Source: a virus
IMG/VR virus record: IMGVR_UViG_3300025118_004034
Span: 1 to 31,699 of that record
Reading direction: 5' to 3' (one strand)
Length of the DNA: 31,699 bases
The notes under the pieces are model-generated. The model did no database searches and had not been told where the DNA came from. It was given only the letters and a program-made list of their open reading frames with translations. The translations under genes were made by a program, and so were the position numbers. This document shows positions 1 to 6,040 of this stretch, piece after piece. Each line of letters begins with the position of its first letter. The stretch's first letter is position 1.

Positions 1-1
1 A

Positions 2-214
2 GCTCAATCAGTAGAAAGAGGCTGCCCTGAATGTGGGGCCAACTCATCTACAATCATGGTTGAAGCACTTACCCAATTAAGGTCGCTGCGCGTGAGGTGC
101 GCAGCGCTTCTTAAGGCCAGTCAACAGATGGCAGGAAAACTAGATGTCTACGATGCAATTAATGAAGCAGAGCAAGCCGCTTACGATCAATGGATAGAAG
201 ATGAAAATAGCTGA
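2..214 (+). CDS. 3' end of a small unidentified gene with a Cys-Pro-x-Cys knuckle (partial)
   Basis: A reading frame is open from the window edge and ends with TGA at 212-214. It overlaps the start of the polymerase gene by 14 bp, which fits the tight packing of the left arm. The visible 70 residues begin with a CPECG motif that looks like half of a zinc ribbon. They end in an acidic, helical tail (DAINEAEQAAYDQWIEDENS). The second half of any zinc site is not obvious; only one more Cys (RCAALL) is visible. The 5' part lies outside the window, so the family cannot be named. It could be the tail of a larger replication protein or a small separate protein. Confidence 0.6.
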   Translation, partial: AQSVERGCPECGANSSTIMVEALTQLRSLRVRCAALLKASQQMAGKLDVYDAINEAEQAAYDQWIEDENS

Positions 215-1907
215 ACACCATACCGCACCCTACCTTAAGCTAACAGACCACGAACTAAGCTCAGCCCTAGATTACTGGAAAGACTACGCCTGGATCCTAG
301 ATACAGAGACCTCTGGATTAAGGGTAATAGGACCAGACAGTCCAGACAGGGCCTACTATGTAGGCATGGTTCCTGACGCAGAAGCTGTCCCGATAGTCAT
401 GAACAGGGACCAATTTGACCGAATCGTCAGGCCAAAGCTATCTGAACTAGCCCTTATCGTGGGGCACAACCTTAGATTTGACCTTCATGCCCTTGATATT
501 ACTGATGCCGATATCCAGATGCACGACACCTCTGTCTGGAGCTACTTCCACTCGACAACATCAAGGAAAAGCCTGGACTTCCTAGCCGCAGCTAGAGGAT
601 GGAAAAAGATAGCTACTCCAGACGAGCTAAAGAATGGGGGAATCCTGAGAATGGAAGAGAAAGTCCTCTACCACTACCTCGCTGATGACTGCATCATAAC
701 TCAAAGGCTATTCAAGGAGCAAATGAAAAGAAAGGAAGTGGACCAGCTCACCTTAGACTTCGACCTAGAGAGGACTATAGCTAAGATGGAGAATAGAGGG
801 GTCCACCTTAATGTTAAGAAGCTACTCAAGGTAAGAGAAAGAGCTACCGAAGAATCCGACATACTAGAATACTCCCTTAGGTCCATGGGATACCGGGGGA
901 TGCTGACCTCACCTAAGCAGCTTGGAGCTTGGCTAGAGGAGAATGGAAGAAAGCTACCTAGGACGCCCAAAGGAAGTATATCGACAAGCAAAGAAGTCCT
1001 CACCTTCCTAGCCGACAACGGGGACACCTTCGCAGGGAAACTCCTCGAATGGAGGAAGATGATAAAGCTAATCCAGGCCTTCTTGAGGCCCCTGCCTGAC
1101 ATGGCTAGAGATGGCGTCATCTATGCTAATGTGAACTCAACGAGGACATCGACAGGACGATTCTCCTACAGCTCCCCTAACCTACAGCAGATACCCAAAG
1201 GAAGGAACTCTACCTTAGGGAAACAGATTAGGGAATGCCTGACACACGAAGGAGGAGTATCTGTAGCCGACTATTCCCAGGTAGAATTAAGAGTAGCCGC
1301 AGCCCTATCCGAAGAAGCTGTCCTATTAGATGCCTTTGCTAGTGGAGGAGATCCTCACGCAGAGACAGCTGCAGCAGTCTTCAAGAAGAAGGCCGAAGAA
1401 GTGACCGACATTGAGAGGCACGCAGCTAAGACGGTGAACTTTGGAATCCTCTTCGGAGCAGGACCTAAGAGACTAGCGACAGAACTAAAGATTCCTCTGA
1501 CAGAAGCTCGAGGTATCTTCGACAACTATAAAAGAGGGCTACCGAGCCTAGCTAAATGGTGCGACACACACTGGGCCTTCTTCGAGAAGAGTCAGGTATC
1601 TAATACCATTAGCGGAAGAACCAGAGTATTCGCTGGCTATGAGGACACTCGGCCTGGGCTATCTGTCCTAGTCCAAGGGACTGCTGCTGAACTAATGAGG
1701 CACGCTCTAATAGGAGCGGAAGAAGCTGGCCTTGAGCCTATCCTTTCAATCCATGACGAGATCGTCTGCAAAGGAGCGGGCAAACACAAAGAGCTTTCAG
1801 AAATCATGCAACTTTCAGCAGAAAAAGCTTTCCCTAAGATACTAGATACTGTATGCTTTCCTGCAGATGGAGCCTCAGGTCCCTCCTGGGGAGAACTAGA
1901 TGAGTGA
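201..1907 (+). CDS. polA: Family A DNA polymerase with 3'-5' exonuclease domain
   Basis: Replicates the phage genome. The 568-residue protein has an N-terminal DEDDy-type proofreading domain: Exo I DTE at residues 34-36, Exo II N90/D94, and Exo III Tyr159-x3-Asp163. The polymerase domain follows: motif A around D357 (DYSQVELR), motif B R406-x3-K410-x3-F414-G, and motif C H518-D519-E520. There is no 5'-3' exonuclease domain, as is usual for phage family A enzymes. The residue equivalent to E. coli Phe762 is Phe414. The position of the normally conserved Tyr766 is also Phe (F418). The ATG at 201 overlaps the preceding gene, and the stop overlaps the next start (ATGAGTGA), so it sits in a coupled operon. 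Motifs make the assignment secure. Confidence 0.97.
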   Translation: MKIAEHHTAPYLKLTDHELSSALDYWKDYAWILDTETSGLRVIGPDSPDRAYYVGMVPDAEAVPIVMNRDQFDRIVRPKLSELALIVGHNLRFDLHALDITDADIQMHDTSVWSYFHSTTSRKSLDFLAAARGWKKIATPDELKNGGILRMEEKVLYHYLADDCIITQRLFKEQMKRKEVDQLTLDFDLERTIAKMENRGVHLNVKKLLKVRERATEESDILEYSLRSMGYRGMLTSPKQLGAWLEENGRKLPRTPKGSISTSKEVLTFLADNGDTFAGKLLEWRKMIKLIQAFLRPLPDMARDGVIYANVNSTRTSTGRFSYSSPNLQQIPKGRNSTLGKQIRECLTHEGGVSVADYSQVELRVAAALSEEAVLLDAFASGGDPHAETAAAVFKKKAEEVTDIERHAAKTVNFGILFGAGPKRLATELKIPLTEARGIFDNYKRGLPSLAKWCDTHWAFFEKSQVSNTISGRTRVFAGYEDTRPGLSVLVQGTAAELMRHALIGAEEAGLEPILSIHDEIVCKGAGKHKELSEIMQLSAEKAFPKILDTVCFPADGASGPSWGELDE

Positions 1908-2130
1908 CATCCCGATACCCGAAAAAATACGCATACGGATTAACCAGCTTCTCGACGACATGGGAGAAGCTAACCCGAGAGAAAGAGTGTTCATGGCTCA
2001 AGCAGTCAAGGAACTCTACCTCTCACTTAACCTCGAAGGTAACTCGTCCTCAACCAACTGGTTGGCAGAGTTAATGAATGAGGAAGAAACCGGTCCGAAA
2101 GGACCCCAACTACTAACTGATAATGACTGA
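1900..2130 (+). CDS. Small hypothetical protein
   Basis: This 76-residue protein is encoded directly after the polymerase, overlapping it by 8 bp, and overlaps the next gene by 8 bp. The first half is predicted helical and mixed charge (EKIRIRINQLLDDMG, then an amphipathic AQAVKELYLSLN stretch). The tail is acidic and Gly/Pro-containing. No catalytic motif, membrane segment or zinc site is visible and I do not recognise the family. Its placement between polymerase and nuclease genes suggests a replication accessory role, which is inference only. Confidence 0.75.
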   Translation: MSDIPIPEKIRIRINQLLDDMGEANPRERVFMAQAVKELYLSLNLEGNSSSTNWLAELMNEEETGPKGPQLLTDND

Positions 2131-2536
2131 ATTCGATCCATCTGCAATCTTGCAGTACCGACCCACCGAGGAAGAGGCTTCTGGCCGCTCTCCTCTCCCA
2201 CCAGAAGGAAATTACCCTAACTGCGAACTGGTCGACCTCCAGGTCTTCCCTCCTTCCGACCGCTACCCAAAGCCCGGAGTCCTCGCTGTTCTGAAAGCAA
2301 CCTTTACCTGCCCTGATTACGACGGAGAGTTAGTGAAACGCATTAACTTCAAAAAGCCTCTCTCTCGTAGATCAACACTTTGGAAGCTAATGAACGCTGT
2401 CTGGGGAGATACCATGAATGACCACACCCCCGAAGAACTTTCGGGAATCAAGGTGAACATCTTCATTACCCACGAATGGACTGATGGAGCTGACTCTGTC
2501 AAGTACGCAGACTACAAATTCACTAATGTTGGATAA
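2123..2536 (+). CDS. Hypothetical protein, possibly a single-strand DNA-binding type replication accessory
   Basis: A 137-residue protein with a short N-terminal tail and then alternating beta-like segments: CELVDLQVFPP, GVLAVLKATFTC, VKVNIFITHEW-type strands and a terminal strand KYADYKFTNVG. The pattern of a proline-rich start (PPEGNY), then strands, then a helix (TLWKLMNAVWG) recalls small phage proteins of the DUF669/SSB-like kind that sit beside recombination nucleases. There is no diagnostic motif, so this is a weak match by layout and neighbourhood. It overlaps the gene before it by 8 bp and is followed by a strong UUCG hairpin. It lies between the polymerase and a Cas4-like nuclease. 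Confidence 0.75.
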   Translation: MTEFDPSAILQYRPTEEEASGRSPLPPEGNYPNCELVDLQVFPPSDRYPKPGVLAVLKATFTCPDYDGELVKRINFKKPLSRRSTLWKLMNAVWGDTMNDHTPEELSGIKVNIFITHEWTDGADSVKYADYKFTNVG

Positions 2537-2543
2537 ACCAATA

Positions 2544-2563
2544 GGGGGGACTTCGGTCCCCCC
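2544..2563 (+). promoter_or_regulatory. Perfect 8-bp GC hairpin with UUCG tetraloop
   Basis: The arm at 2544-2551 (GGGGGGAC) pairs fully with 2556-2563 (GTCCCCCC) around a TTCG loop, giving a C(UUCG)G hairpin, a loop type known for high stability. No T-run follows (ACCCACC), so it is not a standard intrinsic terminator. It lies 7 bp after the upstream stop codon and 7 bp before the ATG at 2571. Likely roles are mRNA 3'-end protection, processing, or damping of translation of the downstream nuclease. Confidence 0.8.
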
Positions 2564-2570
2564 ACCCACC

Positions 2571-3482
2571 ATGCAAGACTACACACCTAAAAATCCCTTA
2601 CCTAAACCAGGTCGACCCTACCCAGATTGGAGTCGATTCCTTATAGCAGCCTGGGAGCACGGCATCCAGAATATGGACCCGAACATCCTGAAGGTAGCTT
2701 CCAGTCGAATCTCCGATCAGCTCTTTCGGTCACTCTGCGAAGAGCAAGACATGACCCCTAAGATTCGCCCGAGTTTTGGACTAACCTGCCCAGCTCAAGC
2801 CTACTTTGTGAGGACAGGGGCTAGCCGAACTCCGATGCCCCCCACTATCAAAGCTACCTTTGTGATGGGGCACTTCGCGCACGAACTCTGCTACGCTACC
2901 CTCCTAAGTGCTCTCCCTAAGGAGATTAATCTAGACGAGGAGCTCGAGGTAGATACAGGATTCCCTGATGACTGCAATCAAAGAGGAACCTGCGACTTCG
3001 TAATCAGCAAAGAAGGGGATACCACTCATGAATGGGTAGACGAATCCGCGCCTAAATACATTCTAGGCGACTTCAAAACTCAAACAGGATTCTCCTTCAG
3101 GTCGCACAAGAAATCAGACTTCACCTCTCAAGGAGTAGATGCCTGGGGATATATAGCCCAGCTCGCTGTCTACGCCAACTCCCCCTCCATGCAGGAAAAG
3201 TACCCTAAAATTGAGGAAAGCGGAGCACTCCTAGTAGGGGTGAACAAAGAGTCCCCTCAGATGGGGATTGCGCCCAGGCTGATATCCCCTAAGGTATTAG
3301 CCGAAGCGAAGAAGCGACTAGACATTGTCCTAGGAACTACGGAATACCCAGGACCATGGCTCATGGACACCTTCGGGCAAAAGGAGACGGCCTTCTATTG
3401 CGGAGCCTCAGGTAGGAAGGGATACTGCGGATTCGTAGAAGAATGTCAGAAGAAGAGAAAGAAAGACACCTACAAAATTTGA
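2571..3482 (+). CDS. Cas4/RecB-like PD-(D/E)XK nuclease, probable Fe-S exonuclease
   Basis: Numbered from the ATG at 2571, the 303-residue protein carries the nuclease core: His101 (MGHFAHE), Asp142 (GTCDFVI), Asp167-x-Lys169 (GDFKT) and the Q197/Y201 motif (AQLAVYA). Cys73 (LTCPAQAYF) plus Cys277, Cys286 and Cys292 match the one-plus-three cysteine arrangement that holds a 4Fe-4S cluster in Cas4 and AddB-type nucleases. The likely role is DNA end processing in replication or recombination. In-frame upstream ATGs exist at 2526 (overlapping the previous stop by 11 bp) and 2484. I prefer 2571 because the earlier starts would translate the UUCG hairpin, but none has a clear Shine-Dalgarno. The stop is one base before the next ATG. 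Confidence 0.88.
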   Translation: MQDYTPKNPLPKPGRPYPDWSRFLIAAWEHGIQNMDPNILKVASSRISDQLFRSLCEEQDMTPKIRPSFGLTCPAQAYFVRTGASRTPMPPTIKATFVMGHFAHELCYATLLSALPKEINLDEELEVDTGFPDDCNQRGTCDFVISKEGDTTHEWVDESAPKYILGDFKTQTGFSFRSHKKSDFTSQGVDAWGYIAQLAVYANSPSMQEKYPKIEESGALLVGVNKESPQMGIAPRLISPKVLAEAKKRLDIVLGTTEYPGPWLMDTFGQKETAFYCGASGRKGYCGFVEECQKKRKKDTYKI

Positions 3483-3483
3483 C

Positions 3484-3735
3484 ATGGACAAAGGAGAAGA
3501 ACTTTTACGCGACTCATTTGCTATGGTCCTAATCCGAGCAGCGGAAGTAGCTACTAATGTGGCTAAGGGCTATGGCGATAAACATAAACACCAAGCCGAA
3601 GGAGCCTTGACAGTAGCCGAGAACATCCTTCGCTTAAGAGAACAGCTACTTGAAGAGATACATGAAAAAACCAAGAAATCAATCGCTGGAGACGATAGAG
3701 GACCAAGTCCAACAGATAGTGAAGGAACTAATTGA
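3484..3735 (+). CDS. Small hypothetical protein, helical
   Basis: An 83-residue protein whose ATG follows the nuclease stop by one base. It is almost entirely helical and Lys/Glu-rich (SFAMVLIRAAEVATNVAKGY, then a second helix AEGALTVAENILRLREQLLEE). The tail is disordered and polar. The last 74 bases overlap the following helix-turn-helix gene in another frame. No family is recognised. The two-helix layout could mean a small dimeric protein, but nothing shows a function. Confidence 0.65.
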   Translation: MDKGEELLRDSFAMVLIRAAEVATNVAKGYGDKHKHQAEGALTVAENILRLREQLLEEIHEKTKKSIAGDDRGPSPTDSEGTN

Positions 3736-3892
3736 CGAGGTCCCGTTGCGCCAGCTCTCTGACGAGACTGGAATTAACAGCGGGTCACTTTGGCGACTAG
3801 CTACAGGGGAACGATTCCCTACATTCAAGACCCTTAATACACTAGCTAACCTACGAGGCTACCACCTCCAGATAACCCTGATACCCCAATGA
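3662..3892 (+). CDS. XRE/Cro-type helix-turn-helix protein
   Basis: A 76-residue putative DNA-binding protein. After a charged N-terminal helix it has a Cro/CI-like unit: PLRQLSDETGINSGSLWRLA, then GERFPTFKTLNTLANL, the usual spacing of helices 2-5 in XRE domains. It probably binds an operator and regulates early or middle genes. The frame is also open from a TTG at 3650, but the ATG at 3662, preceded by GAAGAG, is the more likely start. It overlaps the preceding gene by 74 bp and the next gene by ATGA, suggesting translational coupling. Confidence 0.75.
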   Translation: MKKPRNQSLETIEDQVQQIVKELIDEVPLRQLSDETGINSGSLWRLATGERFPTFKTLNTLANLRGYHLQITLIPQ

Positions 3893-4146
3893 TTGCAGAC
3901 GACCTAACCAAAGACAGAGGTGAGACATACGGCTCACCCTCCGACAACCACCAGAGGACAGCTAAACTATGGACAGCCTACCTCCTCATTAGACCATCGG
4001 GAGAGCTACTGACTCCAGAAGATGTCTGCATGATGAATATTCTGCAGAAGATCTCCCGCGCTCAGCATGGAGCGCGAGACATTGATACCATCCTAGACAT
4101 TCAAGGCTACGCCCAAAATATACTGGAGATATGGGATGAAGCTTGA
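3889..4146 (+). CDS. DUF6378-like small phage protein
   Basis: An 85-residue protein that matches, from memory, the DUF6378 pattern of phage proteins: DRGETYGSPSDNHQRTAKLW near the N-terminus, then LLTPEDVCMMNILQKISR, then DIQGYAQNILEIW. The molecular function of that family is not known to me. It begins at an ATGA overlap with the helix-turn-helix gene and overlaps the next gene by 11 bp. There are no membrane or metal-binding motifs. The product length is typical for a minimal version of the domain. Confidence 0.82.
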   Translation: MIADDLTKDRGETYGSPSDNHQRTAKLWTAYLLIRPSGELLTPEDVCMMNILQKISRAQHGARDIDTILDIQGYAQNILEIWDEA

Positions 4147-4594
4147 CCTAACTACCAGAAGAAGGCTGAAGGAATTAGCTGCAGAAGGATTGACCTGCCC
4201 AGCCATAGCCAGGAAACTATGCGTGAGCACCACCTCTGTAAGAACTTGGGCTAGGATACTAGACATCGACTTAGTCAAGAGCATCTCTCTCAGAAATCCT
4301 AGGAAGCTAGCTGAGATGATTCGGCTCTACGAAGATGGGACATACATCAATAGCTTGGCATCTACCTTCGGATGCTGCAGACAGACTATCGTAAAGATTC
4401 TCAAAGAGAAGGGGAAATATCAGTCCCCTCCCATCCCAAGAGGTAAGTCCCATGTTTGGTCGCTGGCCATAGCGGCAGAGAAGGCTTACCTTGCTGGCAT
4501 ACTAACTATCCAGCAACAGCATGATGTGAGAGCCGCCCTTAAGGTTTATCGGAAGAATCTTGCTGGTCTCGGAGATCCCCCAGGTCCTGCGTAA
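4136..4594 (+). CDS. DNA-binding protein with two helix-turn-helix units
   Basis: A 152-residue basic protein. Residues about 7-40 form a transposase/resolvase-like helix-turn-helix (LKELAAEGLTCPAIARKLCV, then STTSVRTWARIL). Residues about 60-90 form a second (RLYEDGTYINSLASTFGCCR, then QTIVKILKEKG). Two tandem units suggest recognition of an extended or repeated site, so a regulator is more likely than a recombinase; no catalytic residues are seen. The ATG at 4136 is preceded by GGAGAT and overlaps the previous gene by 11 bp. The last 56 bp overlap, tail to tail, the final gene of the late operon. Confidence 0.8.
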   Translation: MKLDLTTRRRLKELAAEGLTCPAIARKLCVSTTSVRTWARILDIDLVKSISLRNPRKLAEMIRLYEDGTYINSLASTFGCCRQTIVKILKEKGKYQSPPIPRGKSHVWSLAIAAEKAYLAGILTIQQQHDVRAALKVYRKNLAGLGDPPGPA

Positions 4595-4970
4595 GGGTCC
4601 TAGCCTGCTCGTGTAGACGCCGGATCTCGATTAGGACTCTCTTCTGCGTCTCACTTTGAATCACTCTATATAGTGCGTCCGTATAGTCGATTCCAGACTG
4701 AGCTACGACATCATAGACCTTCTTCTCTGCGGCCTGAATGAGGGCGAACTCACGGAACCTAGTCCACGCTAGCATGGTGGCCGTAGTAGATACATCAGGG
4801 TCGTCGAGGGCTAAGCCGTACTTTGACGCGTAATGTCTAGCTAATTCGATTTTCTGCGCTCGTGCGACAAGTAGCCCTTCGACTTCCCCGAAATGCTCTC
4901 TGGCTAGCTCTTCGGGGCCTTTCATAACTCCCTGGAATCCGCTCTTCTTCTTCTTGTGGGCAGGCTCCAT
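4539..4970 (-). CDS. Hypothetical protein ending the late operon; weak candidate for small terminase
   Basis: A 143-residue protein counted from the ATG at 4970. That ATG overlaps the RuvC gene's stop in a TAATGG junction, so I prefer it to an in-frame TTG at 5003. The N-terminus is basic (AHKKKKSGFQG). The middle is helical (LAREHFGEVEGLLVARAQKI) and the C-terminal third looks like a coiled coil (QKRVLIEIRRLHEQARTLTQ). A basic N-terminus, helical core and oligomerising tail would suit a small terminase subunit, which is otherwise missing. No recognised domain supports this, and it lies far from the large terminase. Its 3' end overlaps the convergent + strand regulator gene by 56 bp. Confidence 0.78.
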   Translation of the reverse strand: MEPAHKKKKSGFQGVMKGPEELAREHFGEVEGLLVARAQKIELARHYASKYGLALDDPDVSTTATMLAWTRFREFALIQAAEKKVYDVVAQSGIDYTDALYRVIQSETQKRVLIEIRRLHEQARTLTQDLGDLRDQQDSSDKP

Positions 4971-5494
4971 TATACAACCGTCCCTGCCTTCAAGCCATAA
5001 CAAGCAACCGCCGCCAGGATAGCGTCATTCTCATGGCTAGTCCTATTCCCCTCCCCTATCCAAGTAGCCACTAACTCCTTAATCTCCCTCTTCTTGGGAT
5101 ACTTCTTACTCGAGAGAGGGATATCTAGGCACCTCATGGCCACTCGCTTTAGCGAAATTGGATGAAGATGCTTGAATGGAATGTTCTTGTCCTTAGCCCA
5201 AGCTGTCACTATACCTGTTACATGCCAGATAAGAGCAGTAGTTCGGACGCGTCTCATGATTAGCGTCGGCGACTCAGCTCCCACGCCCTTGAAAGGACCA
5301 TAAGTAGCCCAGATTTTGTCCAGCTCAGGATGGAGACGGTCAGCGAAGCGCATCGGAGAAGACGCTGAACCCACAGATATGGACTTAGAAAATAGAAGAC
5401 GCCTAAGAGAGTCCTCACCTTTTCCTTGAGCCACATCCACAACGGCGAGACCGAGGTTAGCATAGCCTGGATCAACTCCTAGAATCAGAGTCAC
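4970..5494 (-). CDS. ruvC: RuvC-like Holliday junction resolvase
   Basis: A 174-residue member of the RuvC/RNase H-fold resolvases, which cut four-way junctions. In a phage late operon this normally clears branches before packaging. The catalytic set is visible: Asp8 in ILGVDPGYANLG, Glu74 in GVGAESP, then H154 and D157 in SHENDAILAAVACYG. A His in the third position is known from Thermus RuvC, so this set should still be active. Translation must start at GTG (5494), because an in-frame stop lies two codons upstream and later starts lose Asp8. The first 23 bp overlap the lipoprotein gene, and the stop overlaps the next ATG (TAATG). Confidence 0.92.
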   Translation of the reverse strand: MTLILGVDPGYANLGLAVVDVAQGKGEDSLRRLLFSKSISVGSASSPMRFADRLHPELDKIWATYGPFKGVGAESPTLIMRRVRTTALIWHVTGIVTAWAKDKNIPFKHLHPISLKRVAMRCLDIPLSSKKYPKKREIKELVATWIGEGNRTSHENDAILAAVACYGLKAGTVV

Positions 5495-5783
5495 TACCTA
5501 GTTTGGCCTCCAACCAGCTTTTCAGAGCAGAAAAGGGGAGAACAAGAAGGTTGAGAATCGTCGTCCAGAGTGTAGTCAAGGGAGCCCGGACGGCAGGAAA
5601 GATGAAGACGAGTAGGACACTTAGCCACGCAAACTTCCAGAGAGATTCTGCTGGAGAGCCGACGAAATCGGGGACAACTGTAGGCATATCAGATGTTTCT
5701 CCGGACGCTCCAGAGAAGGGATTGAGAATGCTACAGGAGGTCACCACTAATGCTGCTACTGCTAGTAATCGGATTTGTTTCAT
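5472..5783 (-). CDS. Putative lipoprotein with an added membrane segment, lysis-module candidate
   Basis: A 103-residue protein. Its N-terminus is a lipoprotein signal: Lys3, Arg5, a hydrophobic stretch (LLAVAALVV) and a lipobox ending at Cys17 (VTSC). After a short Pro/Ser linker comes a strong hydrophobic segment (FAWLSVLLVFIFPAV), then a second amphipathic or membrane-associated stretch (LWTTILNLLVLPFSALKSWL) and a polar tail. The lipid signal recalls outer-membrane spanins, but those rarely carry extra membrane segments, so it may instead be a holin partner or an inner-membrane lysis protein. The start is in an ATGA overlap with the holin-like gene. Confidence 0.78.
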   Translation of the reverse strand: MKQIRLLAVAALVVTSCSILNPFSGASGETSDMPTVVPDFVGSPAESLWKFAWLSVLLVFIFPAVRAPLTTLWTTILNLLVLPFSALKSWLEAKLGSDSDSRS

Positions 5784-6040
5784 TTGTTTAGCCTCTCATC
5801 TATTCGGATGAGGAGATCGTGTACCTTATGGAGGAGCTTATCTTTGTCGTCCTTCTTTGCGAGACGAAGATAGGCGAACACCTCCTTCAGAATTAGGACG
5901 GCGACGCCTGCTCCCACACTCAACTCGAGTAAGGATGAGGATTCGCCTCCTTGAACGGCGGCTCTCACTAAGGCAGCTGAGGCAAAAGCCCCTCCTGCCA
6001 GTGATCCTCCGTAAAGAGTCTTTACTATTGTATAGTTCAT
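5780..6040 (-). CDS. Small membrane protein, probable holin
   Basis: An 86-residue protein with two putative membrane segments: residues about 9-29 (LYGGSLAGGAFASAALVRAA) and about 37-58 (LELSVGAGVAVLILKEVFAY). A highly charged C-terminal helix follows (KKDDKDKLLHKVHDLLIRID). Size, two-span topology, charged tail and position at the end of the late operon fit a class II-type holin. No sequence family is recognised. The ATG at 6040 overlaps the stop of the 1868-residue gene (TGATG); a GTG one codon earlier is possible. The downstream lipoprotein gene overlaps by ATGA, so these form a small coupled cassette. Confidence 0.8.
   Translation of the reverse strand: MNYTIVKTLYGGSLAGGAFASAALVRAAVQGGESSSLLELSVGAGVAVLILKEVFAYLRLAKKDDKDKLLHKVHDLLIRIDERLNK

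Noticed and set aside
701-1120. 139-codon frame on the - strand inside the polymerase gene
   Set aside because: Shadow of a motif-verified gene; a Ser/Leu-rich product without domain features.
4136-4594. Double helix-turn-helix protein as a transposase or resolvase
   Set aside because: Only the DNA-binding units are present; there is no catalytic Ser, DDE set or terminal inverted repeats nearby.
4577-4605. Repeated GGTCCT at the convergent gene ends as a terminator stem
   Set aside because: The two copies are direct, not inverted, and no T-run follows on either strand.
4970-5003. TTG start at 5003 for the last late gene
   Set aside because: The ATG at 4970 overlaps the RuvC stop as TAATG, the same junction used elsewhere in the operon.
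5503-5811. Open frame on the + strand across the holin and lipoprotein region
   Set aside because: Antisense shadow of the coupled - strand genes; no ribosome-binding site, and the composition is that of an antisense frame.
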